From: a virus
Virus record (IMG/VR): IMGVR_UViG_3300027978_000308
Location: 1 to 24,020 of that record
DNA: 24,020 nucleotides
Direction: 5' to 3' (one strand)
In this document: in pieces, positions 1 through 7,643 of the stretch
Layout: each line of letters begins with the position of its first letter
How positions within the stretch are numbered: the stretch's first letter is position 1
The notes under the pieces: generated by a model
What the model was told of the DNA's origin: nothing
Seen by the model: only the letters and a program-made list of their open reading frames with translations
Databases searched by the model: none
Position numbers and translations under genes: made by a program

Positions 1-162
1 TACAGCTGTATTTATCGGCGTATAGAGCAAGCTAACCAATATCGTAAAGGCTGGGATAGTGTCAGTGCCATAGATATTGATATAGCCGTGAAAAAGGTGG
101 AATCAGGCCAAACAAAACTGTTATCCGAAACTGCTCGAAAACTAAAAGAAGGAAAACAATAG
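1..162 (+). CDS. C-terminal fragment of an unknown phage protein
   Basis: The first reading frame is open from the window edge to a TAG at 160-162, giving 53 residues that begin YSCIYRRIEQ and end ARKLKEGKQ. The fragment is charged and probably helical. I do not recognise a family. It ends one base before the holin start, so it belongs to the same transcription unit. An endolysin or other lysis/accessory protein would be the usual gene here in a Mu-like phage, but no catalytic motif is visible in this piece, so that is only positional inference. Confidence 0.55.
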   Translation, partial: YSCIYRRIEQANQYRKGWDSVSAIDIDIAVKKVESGQTKLLSETARKLKEGKQ

Positions 163-163
163 T

Positions 164-715
164 ATGTCAATCATCGCCGCATTAGGTATTGCACAGGCTG
201 TAGGGCTTACAGACTGGGTTAAAGGTAAATTAGAAAGGAGTGATTCAAGCGCTGCCAAAGTTGCTAGCAAGGTGCTTGATTTTGCCGCAAGTAAAACAGG
301 GGAAAGTGATCCTAAAAAAATAGAAGCAGCACTAAGCTCCAACCCCGAATTAGCTGCTCAATTAAAGCAAACCTTAATGGCCAATGAGCATGAGCTTGAT
401 ATGGCACCGTACCTTGATCGACAAGATGCCAGAGCTATGCATAACAAACACCCCGAACAAGCCGACAAAATAGCTGACGGTATTATGAAATACAACCTGC
501 CTTATATTTTTGTTTTGCTTGTTGCCAATGTACTGGCCATGTTTTTCCTCAAAGACTACAGCGCCATTTTAGCCATTGTTTCAAACCTACTGGGTATGAC
601 TATTAAGTCGCTTTTTGATGAGCGTAATTGTGTAACGGGTTTTTACTTTGGTTCAAGCATGGGCAGTAAAAACAAAGATGTAAATCAGGTTAAGGGAGCT
701 GTTAAGCATGACTGA
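164..715 (+). CDS. Putative phage holin, 3TM-type
   Basis: This 183-residue protein looks like a holin of the 3TM_holin family, inner-membrane proteins that time lysis or release endolysin. Two hydrophobic segments are clear, at about residues 113-129 (YIFVLLVANVLAMFFL) and 132-148. The N-terminal helix (residues 2-18) is weakly hydrophobic and may be amphipathic. The soluble middle carries YLDRQDARAM, and after the second segment comes an ER...FYFGSSMGSKNKD stretch, which is typical of the family. AAGGA at 149-153 lies 10 bases before ATG 164. The neighbours (unknown fragment upstream, TraR/DksA finger and gp25-like gene downstream) match the start of the late region in Mu-like prophages. 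The assignment is by pattern only; the lysis role is known for the family, not shown here. Confidence 0.7.
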   Translation: MSIIAALGIAQAVGLTDWVKGKLERSDSSAAKVASKVLDFAASKTGESDPKKIEAALSSNPELAAQLKQTLMANEHELDMAPYLDRQDARAMHNKHPEQADKIADGIMKYNLPYIFVLLVANVLAMFFLKDYSAILAIVSNLLGMTIKSLFDERNCVTGFYFGSSMGSKNKDVNQVKGAVKHD

Positions 716-944
716 TACAGTAGATAGAGCGTGTGAACTTGAGCAAAAGCAACGCGAGCAGGCGCTGGCTGCTGCTAAGCAGCCAGTAGAGCAGCCAAAT
801 GAATTAGAAGGCCATCGTTATTGTCTTGATTGTGATATTGAATTAAGCGTAAAGCGCTTAGTTGCTAACCCAAATGCCGTTCGTTGTGTTGATTGCCAAA
901 CATTACATGAACACCAACAAAAACAGTTTAGAGGGCGTTATTAA
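708..944 (+). CDS. TraR/DksA-type C4 zinc finger protein
   Basis: This is a 78-residue protein with an acidic and glutamine-rich helical N-terminus and a C4 zinc finger: C39-x2-C42, 17 residues, C60-x2-C63. That spacing matches the DksA/TraR finger. TraR-like proteins bind the RNA polymerase secondary channel and mimic DksA with ppGpp, and such genes are frequent in Mu-like late regions. The N-terminal helix is short, as in TraR, and lacks a full DksA coiled coil. The start overlaps the holin stop by 8 bases, and AGGGAG at 693-698 is a good ribosome binding site. Whether this copy modulates host or phage transcription is inferred. Confidence 0.8.
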   Translation: MTDTVDRACELEQKQREQALAAAKQPVEQPNELEGHRYCLDCDIELSVKRLVANPNAVRCVDCQTLHEHQQKQFRGRY

Positions 945-1258
945 TGCTGGCTTGGTTTTTAGAATATTGGAAATTACTGGCTTTAGTGATCAACGGGGTT
1001 TTCATTGTTGGCGTATGGGCTATGAGTAAAACTTTTGCCAAAAAAGATGCCGTTAATGAAAGTTTAACCAACTTGGATAAGCGTATTGATTTACTTGATG
1101 CCGCAATAGAAAGCCTGCCAGATAAAGATTTAACACACAAGTTAGAGTTACGCATAGAGCAGCTTAGTGGCGATATTAAGCGTATAGAGCCCAGCCTTGT
1201 GTCAGTTAAAACCCTGTCAGATATGTTGTTAGAAAATGAGCTTAAAGGTAAAGGATAA
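944..1258 (+). CDS. DUF2730 family protein, Mu gp25-like
   Basis: The 104-residue product has one N-terminal membrane segment (about residues 3-25, rich in W, F, L and V) followed by a charged, coiled-coil-like region (about 40-95) with heptad leucines. This is the architecture of the DUF2730 family, the protein at the Mu gp25 position. The start ATG shares a base with the upstream TAA (TAATG at 942-946), which suggests translational coupling. The function is unknown in the family; a spanin-like or other envelope role is possible but not shown. The identity rests on architecture plus gene order before gp26- and gp27-like genes. Confidence 0.75.
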   Translation: MLAWFLEYWKLLALVINGVFIVGVWAMSKTFAKKDAVNESLTNLDKRIDLLDAAIESLPDKDLTHKLELRIEQLSGDIKRIEPSLVSVKTLSDMLLENELKGKG

Positions 1259-1270
1259 AGGAAAAGAGCA

Positions 1271-1564
1271 ATGGCGATAAATAAAGTAATGAGTGAACAC
1301 CAGCGGTTATCTATTTTATTAGCTTTAGCAGCAATGAATGGCTATCAAACCAACGACTCTATGTTGCAAAGCGCCTGTGCTGCTTATGGCCACACCATGA
1401 GTAGTGATAAAGTTTTAGGTCACTTAGCTTGGCTATCTGAACAAAGCTTAGTTTCACTAGAAACCAATGGTAATTACACCATGGCAACGCTCACTAGCCG
1501 TGGCCAAGATGTTTCGGAAGGTGTTGCAACCTGTCCAGGTGTTAAAAAGCCACGCGCCAAGTAA
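1271..1564 (+). CDS. Mu gp26-position protein (VpaChn25_0724-like)
   Basis: This small 97-residue protein begins MAINKVMSEHQRLSILLALA and has a helix-rich first two thirds with a winged-helix feel (LGHLAWLSEQSLVSL followed by a short strand pair), then a basic tail ending KKPRAK. It resembles the small protein that Mu-like phages carry immediately before the DUF3486 gene, annotated as the VpaChn25_0724 family. The role is unknown; a DNA-binding packaging accessory would fit the fold impression and the position next to terminase, but that is inference. AAAGGA at 1256-1261 precedes the ATG. Confidence 0.65.
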   Translation: MAINKVMSEHQRLSILLALAAMNGYQTNDSMLQSACAAYGHTMSSDKVLGHLAWLSEQSLVSLETNGNYTMATLTSRGQDVSEGVATCPGVKKPRAK

Positions 1565-1575
1565 GGGGCTAAGTA

Positions 1576-2157
1576 ATGTCAGCTAATAAGGAACGTAAAA
1601 CGCGCGGTAAACCGTCAAAGGTACATCAGCTGCCCGACAACATCAAAGCCAAACTTGATGAATTATTACGTGAAGGCAAGCTTACCCAGTCTACTATATT
1701 AGACAAGGTAAATAGGCTTATTGAAGAGGCTGGGCTTGATGATTCAGACAAACTTAGCAAGTCAGGTATTAATCGCTACTCAACCAATATGCAAACCGTA
1801 GGGCAACGAATTGCCGAGGCGAGAGCTGTTTCAGAGCAATGGGTCGCAAAGCTAGGTGATAAGCCCAGTGGTGATGTCAGTAAAATACTCATTGAAATGG
1901 TTCGAACTATTGCCTTTGATAGTGTGTTAGATGCTTCAAACTCAGCCGAACCTGTACACCCTAAGTTCATTAAAGACCTTGCTATAGGTATTGAGAAACT
2001 TGAAAAAGCGGCTACGGAATCAACCAAGCGTGAAAAAGAAATACGTAAAGCGTTTGCAGAAGAAGCGGCGGCACTGGTGGAAGGTGCAGCGCAACAAGCA
2101 GGATTAACCAGCGATGGTGCTGATGCTATAAAGCGTGAAATTTTAGGAATTGCTTAA
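1576..2157 (+). CDS. DUF3486 family protein, Mu gp27-like small terminase
   Basis: This 193-residue protein matches the Mu gp27/DUF3486 pattern. It has a basic start (residues 1-20), a helix-turn-helix-like region with the family's PDNIKAKLDELLREGKLTQ-type opening, a KSGINRYSTNM stretch near residues 62-72, and a long helical second half. In Mu-like phages this gene lies directly before the large terminase and is taken to be the small terminase that recognises phage DNA for headful packaging. AAGGGG at 1563-1568 precedes the ATG, and the stop overlaps the next start as TAATG. The family call is strong; the DNA-recognition role is family inference. Confidence 0.85.
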   Translation: MSANKERKTRGKPSKVHQLPDNIKAKLDELLREGKLTQSTILDKVNRLIEEAGLDDSDKLSKSGINRYSTNMQTVGQRIAEARAVSEQWVAKLGDKPSGDVSKILIEMVRTIAFDSVLDASNSAEPVHPKFIKDLAIGIEKLEKAATESTKREKEIRKAFAEEAAALVEGAAQQAGLTSDGADAIKREILGIA

Positions 2158-3734
2158 TGCCAACTGATACGCCTGAACTAAGTCCTTTTGATGAAAATGA
2201 ATTGTTACTCGGTTATCAAAAACGTTGGATAGCTGATGATTCCCCGTTAAAAATTGCTGAAAAGTCTCGTCGTACAGGTTTAACCTGGGCAGAGGCTGCA
2301 GATGCCGTTTTATGTGCTAGTAAAGCTAAAAGTGCTCATGGTACCAACCATTTTTATGTTGGCTCCAATAAAGAAATGGCGAGAGAGTTTATTGATGCGG
2401 CTGCCATGTGGGCAAAAGCCTTTGATAAAGCGGCAGGCGATATTCAAGAAGAAATTTTTATTGATGCAGGGCAAGACGGTAAAGAAATTTTAACTTTTGC
2501 TATTCACTTTGCCAGTGGTTTTAAAATTCAAGCGTTAAGTTCTAACCCGTCAAACCTTCGTGGTATGCAAGGTAATGTCACCATTGATGAGGCGGCGTTT
2601 CATGATCGTTTAGCCGAAGTACTCAAAGCCGCTTTGGCATTAACCATGTGGGGCGCGAAGGTACGTTTAATCTCAACCCACAACGGCACTGACAACTTAT
2701 TTAATAACATTATTCAAGACAGTCGAGCGGGTAAAAAACGTTATTCTGTGCATCGTATTACCTTAGATGATGCCTGTACTGAAGGCTTATATAAGCGTAT
2801 TTGCCAAATAAAAGGTGATACCTGGTCAGAAGAAAATGAGCAAGCTTGGAAAGATGGTTTGCTTAATGACACGGCCACTGAAGAAGATGCTCTAGAAGAG
2901 TACTTTTGTGTGCCTAAGCAGGGTGGTGGTGTTTATATCAAACGTGTTTTGGTTGATGCAGCCATGAAAGCAGATATTCCTATTTTACGTTTTACAGCAG
3001 ATAAAGACTTTTTATCCTGGTCTGCTCGTCATAAACAAATGCAAATTAAAGAATGGTTTGAAGCATTAAACCCGCATTTAACTGCGCTTAAAAAAGATTT
3101 AAATCATGCTTTTGGGGAAGATTTTGCCCGTAAGGGAGATTTATCGGTATTTGTACCGCTGCAAATTAATAAAGACTTAACCAAACGCGTGCCGTTCTTA
3201 CTTGAAATGAGCAACCTCACTTACGATGCACAAAAAGAGCTATTGTTTTTTATTTGTGATCGCTTGCCCCGTTTACAAGGTTTAGCCTTTGATGCCACGG
3301 GTAATGGTGGTTACTTGGCTGAAGCCGCTGCCGAGCATTATGGAACTGAAATGGTTGAACAAGTGATGCTTACCGATAAATGGTACATGGAATGGATGCC
3401 AAAACTTAAAGCAGAATTTGAAGACTTCAATATAGAAATTCCTCGTCACCAAGATGTACAAGATGATCTTAACCAAATTCAAACCGTGCGTGGCATTCCC
3501 AAGATAGACAAAGGCAGTACCAAGGGCAGTGATGGCCGTCAACGCCATGGGGATACTGCAGTAGGTTTTGCTATGGCCATTCGTGCTAGCTGGATGGATG
3601 GCGGTGTTATTGAGTTTACTCAACTTGCACAAAAGGCGGGTACTTGGCACCAAAAAGAAAAAACCTCAAAAGATTATATGCGCCCTGATCATAGTGGCGA
3701 CTTACTACAGAATTATGACCAAGGAGCCTATTAA
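2157..3734 (+). CDS. Terminase large subunit, Mu gp28-like
   Basis: The 525-residue protein is the packaging ATPase and nuclease that drives DNA into the prohead. A Walker A-like motif is at about residues 36-44 (KSRRTGLTW, the R-rich variant used by terminases), Walker B is VTIDEAAF with D144 and E145, and a coupling motif ISTH lies near 172-175. The C-terminal RNase H-like nuclease is visible as GEDFARKGD around 320-328, LAFDATGNGG with D379, and RHGDTAVG with D466. The length is normal for the family. The gene overlaps DUF3486 by one base and is followed two bases later by the portal gene, the conserved Mu order. Confidence 0.92.
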   Translation: MPTDTPELSPFDENELLLGYQKRWIADDSPLKIAEKSRRTGLTWAEAADAVLCASKAKSAHGTNHFYVGSNKEMAREFIDAAAMWAKAFDKAAGDIQEEIFIDAGQDGKEILTFAIHFASGFKIQALSSNPSNLRGMQGNVTIDEAAFHDRLAEVLKAALALTMWGAKVRLISTHNGTDNLFNNIIQDSRAGKKRYSVHRITLDDACTEGLYKRICQIKGDTWSEENEQAWKDGLLNDTATEEDALEEYFCVPKQGGGVYIKRVLVDAAMKADIPILRFTADKDFLSWSARHKQMQIKEWFEALNPHLTALKKDLNHAFGEDFARKGDLSVFVPLQINKDLTKRVPFLLEMSNLTYDAQKELLFFICDRLPRLQGLAFDATGNGGYLAEAAAEHYGTEMVEQVMLTDKWYMEWMPKLKAEFEDFNIEIPRHQDVQDDLNQIQTVRGIPKIDKGSTKGSDGRQRHGDTAVGFAMAIRASWMDGGVIEFTQLAQKAGTWHQKEKTSKDYMRPDHSGDLLQNYDQGAY

Positions 3735-3736
3735 CT

Positions 3737-5398
3737 ATGGCTACACAAGCAGCTAACCCAATCCAAACTGATAGTAAAGGCAATAAGTTCCGCATTAAAT
3801 ATTTAAAGAAGCAGCAAACGGATGATGCCAAGCTTGGCCATTTGCGTACTCATTTTAGTGATCACCCAAGCCGAGCATTAACGCCACAAAAACTAGCCGA
3901 TATTTTAATTGGTGCAGAGCAGGGTAATATTATTGCCCAATGCGAACTAGCCGAAGATATGGAAGAAAAAGACGGCCACGTATTTGCTGAATTGCAAAAG
4001 CGCCGCCGTGCGCTATTAGGCGTTGATTGGAAAATAGTGCCGCCACGTAATGCCAGTGCAGCTGAGATAAAAGATACTGAAATGCTGCAAGAGCATTTTG
4101 AAGACATGACCTTTTTAGATGATGTTATTTTTGATGCCTCAGATGCGATATTAAAAGGTTTTTCTAATCAAGAGATCACTTGGCAGCAACTGGGTGCAGG
4201 TACCAGTAAAATATGGTTGCCACAGCAAGTTGAATTTAAAGATCCGAGCTGGTTTATGACACATCCAGCATTAGAGCCTGGACAAAACCGTAATGAACTG
4301 CGCTTACGTGATAACAGTGTAAACGGTGAAGCACTACAACCTTTTGGTTGGATAAGCCACACCCATAAAACTAAATCAGGTTATTTAGCGCGTTCTGGTT
4401 TAGCGCGTGTTTTAGCTTGGCCCTACTTATTTAAAAATTATAGTGTGCGCGATTTGGCTGAATTTTTAGAGATTTATGGCTTACCGCTTCGTTTGGGTAA
4501 ATACCCTACAGGAGCAAGTCAGGAAGAGAAAAACACCTTGCTTAATGCGGTAATGAGTATTGGTCATAATGCGGGTGGTATTATCCCCAAAGGTATGGAA
4601 ATAGACTTTCAAGAAACAGCCAAAGGCACGCAACAACCTTTTGAATATATGGTTGGTTTGATGGAAAAAACCATCTCTAAAGCCATTCTTGGCGGTACAC
4701 TTACCAGCCAAGCAGATGGTAAAAGCTCAACTAATGCTTTAGGTAATGTGCATAATGAAGTTCGCCAAGAGCTACGCGATAGTGACTTAAAGCAAATAGC
4801 AAACACCATTACTCGTGACCTTGTTTTTCCGCAGTACTATTTAAATGGTAAAAGTTTTCAGCATCCAAGCCGTTCTCCACGCTTTGAATTTGATATTACT
4901 GAAGCTGAAGATTTGAAAACCTTTTCTGATTCACTACCTAACTTAGTTGATATTGGCTTTAAAATTCCACTTAACTGGGCGCAAGACAAACTGCAAATAC
5001 CTGAACCTCAAGAAAATGAAGCTGTATTAGCGCGAGCAGCTGCTACATCAAAAGAAGAGCAAACTGCCAAGTCAGAGCAAGAAGTAAAACTTAAAGCTAT
5101 TCGTAAGATTACAGCCTTAAAGTTAAAACAAGAAAAAGCAAAGTCAGTTAACGCTAAAGATGAGGTAGATGATTTCAGTGCTCAACTCGCTAACGAAATG
5201 TCACCCGTTCTTGAGCAATTCACCAATGAAGTGCAGCAGCTGGTGGAGCAAGCGGATTCATTAGAAACATTACAAACCTTGTTAACTGACATTGATTTAT
5301 CAGTAGATGAAGCCAGTGAGGTGATGCAGCAAGCATTCATTGTTGCAGAGCTTAGTGGCCGTTTTGATGTTAATAAAGAATCAGGCGAAGGTGAATAA
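3737..5398 (+). CDS. Portal protein, DUF935 (Mu gp29-like)
   Basis: This 553-residue protein fits the DUF935 family, the Mu-type portal through which DNA enters and leaves the head. Recognisable parts are the N-terminal FSDHPSRALTPQKLADIL region, a central HTHKTKSGYLARSGLARVL block, the PLRLGKYPTGAS segment and a GTLTSQADGKSS segment. The last 150 residues are charged and helical, as usual for the stem/crown region. AAGGAG at 3721-3726 is a strong ribosome binding site 10 bases before the ATG. The stop overlaps the MuF gene start (TAATG). The length and order terminase-portal-MuF are as in Mu. Confidence 0.92.
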   Translation: MATQAANPIQTDSKGNKFRIKYLKKQQTDDAKLGHLRTHFSDHPSRALTPQKLADILIGAEQGNIIAQCELAEDMEEKDGHVFAELQKRRRALLGVDWKIVPPRNASAAEIKDTEMLQEHFEDMTFLDDVIFDASDAILKGFSNQEITWQQLGAGTSKIWLPQQVEFKDPSWFMTHPALEPGQNRNELRLRDNSVNGEALQPFGWISHTHKTKSGYLARSGLARVLAWPYLFKNYSVRDLAEFLEIYGLPLRLGKYPTGASQEEKNTLLNAVMSIGHNAGGIIPKGMEIDFQETAKGTQQPFEYMVGLMEKTISKAILGGTLTSQADGKSSTNALGNVHNEVRQELRDSDLKQIANTITRDLVFPQYYLNGKSFQHPSRSPRFEFDITEAEDLKTFSDSLPNLVDIGFKIPLNWAQDKLQIPEPQENEAVLARAAATSKEEQTAKSEQEVKLKAIRKITALKLKQEKAKSVNAKDEVDDFSAQLANEMSPVLEQFTNEVQQLVEQADSLETLQTLLTDIDLSVDEASEVMQQAFIVAELSGRFDVNKESGEGE

Positions 5399-6810
5399 TG
5401 ACAGTTCGCTATGGCTCTTTACCTTTTAAAGAGGCGATGAGCTTCTTTAAAAACAAGTTAAATATGCCCTCAGAGCGTTGGGCAGATATTTGGCGTGACG
5501 GTCATAACTCAGGCTTTATGGTGGCAGGCGCACTTAAAAATGACTTGCTTAATGATTTTCGCAGGGCAGTTGATAGTGCCATAGCTGAAGGTAAAAGCAT
5601 TGGCTGGTTTCAAAAAGAGTTTAACACCATTGTAGCCAAACACGGTTGGAGCCATACGGGTGAAGCAAACTGGCGCTCAAAAGTGATTTACGACACTAAC
5701 ATGAGGCAAAGTTATAACGCTGGCCGTTATGAGCAATTACAGCACTTTGACTTTTGGGAGTATCAACATGGTGACAGCTTACACCCAAGACCCATGCATT
5801 TATCCTGGCATGGCACAGTGTTACCCAAAGAGCATGGCTTTTGGCAAACGCATTTCCCTCAAAACGGTTGGGGCTGTAAATGTAAAGTACGGGGCAGAAC
5901 GGCGAAACAACTTGAGCGCCAAGGTAAAAAGGTAAAGTTACCACCCAAAGCAGAAATAATTGAGTGGACGGATAAAGCCACAGGTGAAATACATATAATC
6001 CCTAAAGGTATTGACCCTGGCTTTGACTATGCCCCTAAAAAGGTAGCGGTAGCACAGCAGCAAAAAAAGCTTAGCACTGAAAAAGCAGCGCCTTTTATAT
6101 CGCCACAGCGTATAGCTCCTAGTGCTTTTAGTACCGTGAAAGGGGCTGATGTTCATAGCTTAAATGCTAAGTTAGCTGAATTTAAAACAGCTAAACCTCA
6201 GTTTGATTTACTGAGCCAGTTTTTAGCTAAGCATGAGATTAAAACTCTATTTGTTAAAGCCAGTGAAATGGTGCCCCGTGGCAAAGCATCAAGAAAAATT
6301 AATGATGCTGTTATGGCCTATTTACCTGATGCAGTTAAAAAATATGGTCATAATAACTATACTTATCGTGCAAAACGAAACGCTATGCCTAACGGTTGGA
6401 CGGCAGCAGAGCTTAACCACATAACGGTAAAGCTTGAAAGCCATGCTAATTTTAATAAGGTTAATGTTAGTGAACTGATTAACGCGGTTGAGCTTGCTAT
6501 ACTGCAAGGTAAGGATAATATTCCGCGTACTTTGTCTGCAATCATTAGGCATTGGGGAGATAGCGGTAACCATGGTGGTGCAATTATTACTTGGTTGCAT
6601 GAGCTTGGCCACCAAGTACACTTTAAGGCGGGTAGCCCAATACAGCCTTTTAACCGTGCTATTAGTTTAACTCGCTACGGCAGTGATATAGATGTTGAGT
6701 GGCATGCTGAGCACTTTGCTGCTTGGGTGCTTAATCGTGAAGCCTTAGCTCGATGGAATAATGATATAGCTATGTATTTTGATAATTTAATGAAAAAGGC
6801 GTTAATATGA
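5398..6810 (+). CDS. Phage head morphogenesis protein (MuF) with C-terminal zincin-like domain
   Basis: The first 200 residues are a Mu gpF (gp30) minor head protein domain, with HPRPMHLSWHG from residue 129 and GWGCKCKV with C160 and C162. MuF proteins join portal and head and are packaged in small numbers. After a linker (about 205-260) comes an extra domain with HELGH at 401-405 and, 29 residues later, E434 in an ExxAxxFA pattern (E434, A437, F440, A441). This is the metal-ligand layout of gluzincin/ImmA-IrrE-type metallopeptidases. Similar C-terminal domains occur in other Mu-like F proteins. MuF proteins with variable C-terminal enzymatic domains are known as phage polymorphic toxins. 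Protease activity and target are inferred; a virion maturation enzyme is the alternative. Confidence 0.88.
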   Translation: MTVRYGSLPFKEAMSFFKNKLNMPSERWADIWRDGHNSGFMVAGALKNDLLNDFRRAVDSAIAEGKSIGWFQKEFNTIVAKHGWSHTGEANWRSKVIYDTNMRQSYNAGRYEQLQHFDFWEYQHGDSLHPRPMHLSWHGTVLPKEHGFWQTHFPQNGWGCKCKVRGRTAKQLERQGKKVKLPPKAEIIEWTDKATGEIHIIPKGIDPGFDYAPKKVAVAQQQKKLSTEKAAPFISPQRIAPSAFSTVKGADVHSLNAKLAEFKTAKPQFDLLSQFLAKHEIKTLFVKASEMVPRGKASRKINDAVMAYLPDAVKKYGHNNYTYRAKRNAMPNGWTAAELNHITVKLESHANFNKVNVSELINAVELAILQGKDNIPRTLSAIIRHWGDSGNHGGAIITWLHELGHQVHFKAGSPIQPFNRAISLTRYGSDIDVEWHAEHFAAWVLNREALARWNNDIAMYFDNLMKKALI

Positions 6811-7067
6811 ATTCGCTTGAAAAAATGCTACAAAAAGCAAAACAAGATCCCATCGACCATAGCGCACCCTTGCCGTTAGTAGATAAAGCATTTGATGTTA
6901 TTAATAACGATGATTTAACTTTTACTGAAAAGAAAATAAAAATTGATGTTCTAGAGCAGCAGGCCAGTGGCTATGAGTTAACTTGTTTTAGTGACGTGCA
7001 TGAGGCACTACTAGTTAACGCAAGCATGGCAGAGTTATCAGCATTAGATGAAGCTGAACAAGATTAA
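6807..7067 (+). CDS. Small acidic protein between MuF and gpG
   Basis: I do not recognise this 86-residue protein. It is strongly acidic (18 Asp/Glu against 7 Lys, no Arg), has no membrane segment, and appears mostly helical. Its ATG overlaps the MuF stop by four bases (ATGA), so its translation is probably coupled to MuF. Its own stop overlaps the gpG start (TAATG). Mu itself has no gene here. The position right behind a MuF protein with an extra enzymatic domain, the small size and the acidity would fit an immunity protein for that domain. It could equally be a head assembly accessory. Confidence 0.75.
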   Translation: MNSLEKMLQKAKQDPIDHSAPLPLVDKAFDVINNDDLTFTEKKIKIDVLEQQASGYELTCFSDVHEALLVNASMAELSALDEAEQD

Positions 7068-7507
7068 TGGCAGGCTCGTTTGTTAGTGTTGATATTCGTG
7101 GTCAAAAGCAAGTAGCCCAAGCGTTAAATCGCTTGTTAAAGCAGGGGGGGGATCTTGAACCAGCCTTCCGAGACATTGGTGAATACTTATTAGAATCAAC
7201 CCAGCAGCGCTTTATTGACCAACAAGCTCCAGACGGTGAGCCGTGGGAACCACTTTCACCACAAACACTGAAAAACAAAAAGCGTCAAGACAGAGTATTA
7301 ACTGAAACAGGTACGCTTGCCGATACCTTGAATTATCAACTAGGTAATAATCAACTAATGCTTGGCTCTAATCTTGAGTATGCAGCAACTCATCAATTTG
7401 GTCGTGAAGCTGATGGTATACCCGCACGACCTTTTTTAGGGGTAGCCCCATTTGAACAAGCTGAAATACTCTATATTCTCCGTGATCATTTAGCAGATGG
7501 TATTTAA
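7067..7507 (+). CDS. Phage virion morphogenesis protein, Mu gpG-like (gp31)
   Basis: The 146-residue protein matches the phage virion morphogenesis family (Mu gpG): a QRFIDQQAPDGEPWEPLSP block near residues 48-66, then KKRQDRVLTETGTLADTL, and a C-terminal YAATHQFGREADGIPARPFLG stretch around 105-125 that is the family signature. It acts in head or head-tail completion. The start overlaps the upstream stop by one base. It is the last structural gene before the accessory insertion at 7508-9425. In Mu the next gene would be the protease I, which here follows only at 9485. Confidence 0.92.
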   Translation: MAGSFVSVDIRGQKQVAQALNRLLKQGGDLEPAFRDIGEYLLESTQQRFIDQQAPDGEPWEPLSPQTLKNKKRQDRVLTETGTLADTLNYQLGNNQLMLGSNLEYAATHQFGREADGIPARPFLGVAPFEQAEILYILRDHLADGI

Positions 7508-7568
7508 TCATAATTCAATGATTTACCTCAAAGCCCTGTAAGCTATTTTCTCGCCTTAAATTGTGAAT

Positions 7569-7643
7569 CTGGTATATTGCCCCAAGAAATTCAAATAAAT
7601 TCAACAGTGAAGTTTTTAAACGGGTGTTAAATGGGTATGGAAG
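7569..7643 (+). repeat. Leader repeat, copy 1 (direct repeat with 8506-8580)
   Basis: This 75-base segment precedes and enters the first putAbiC-like gene. It aligns without gaps to 8506-8580 with 69 of 75 bases identical. The last 51 bases (7593-7643) are a perfect match and include the ATGGGTATGGAAG start. The noncoding part is AT-rich. It may carry promoter and 5' untranslated region. Confidence 0.9.
7570..7578 (+). promoter_or_regulatory. Candidate extended -10 promoter element
   Basis: TGGTATATT reads as an extended -10 (TGn plus TATATT, five of six bases of TATAAT). No convincing -35 is seen 16-18 bases upstream. The second leader has TATACT at the same place (8510-8515), without the TG. 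If used, transcription would start near 7585 and the perfectly conserved block would be the 5' untranslated region. Weak call. Confidence 0.3.

Noticed and set aside
7144-7150. Run of seven G in gpG as a frameshift site.
   Set aside because: The reading frame continues intact to a full-length gpG with its C-terminal signature, so there is no sign of recoding or disruption.
7506-7523. Hairpin AATCAT/ATGATT after gpG as a possible terminator.
   Set aside because: Only six AT-rich pairs and no T-run; too weak to call.
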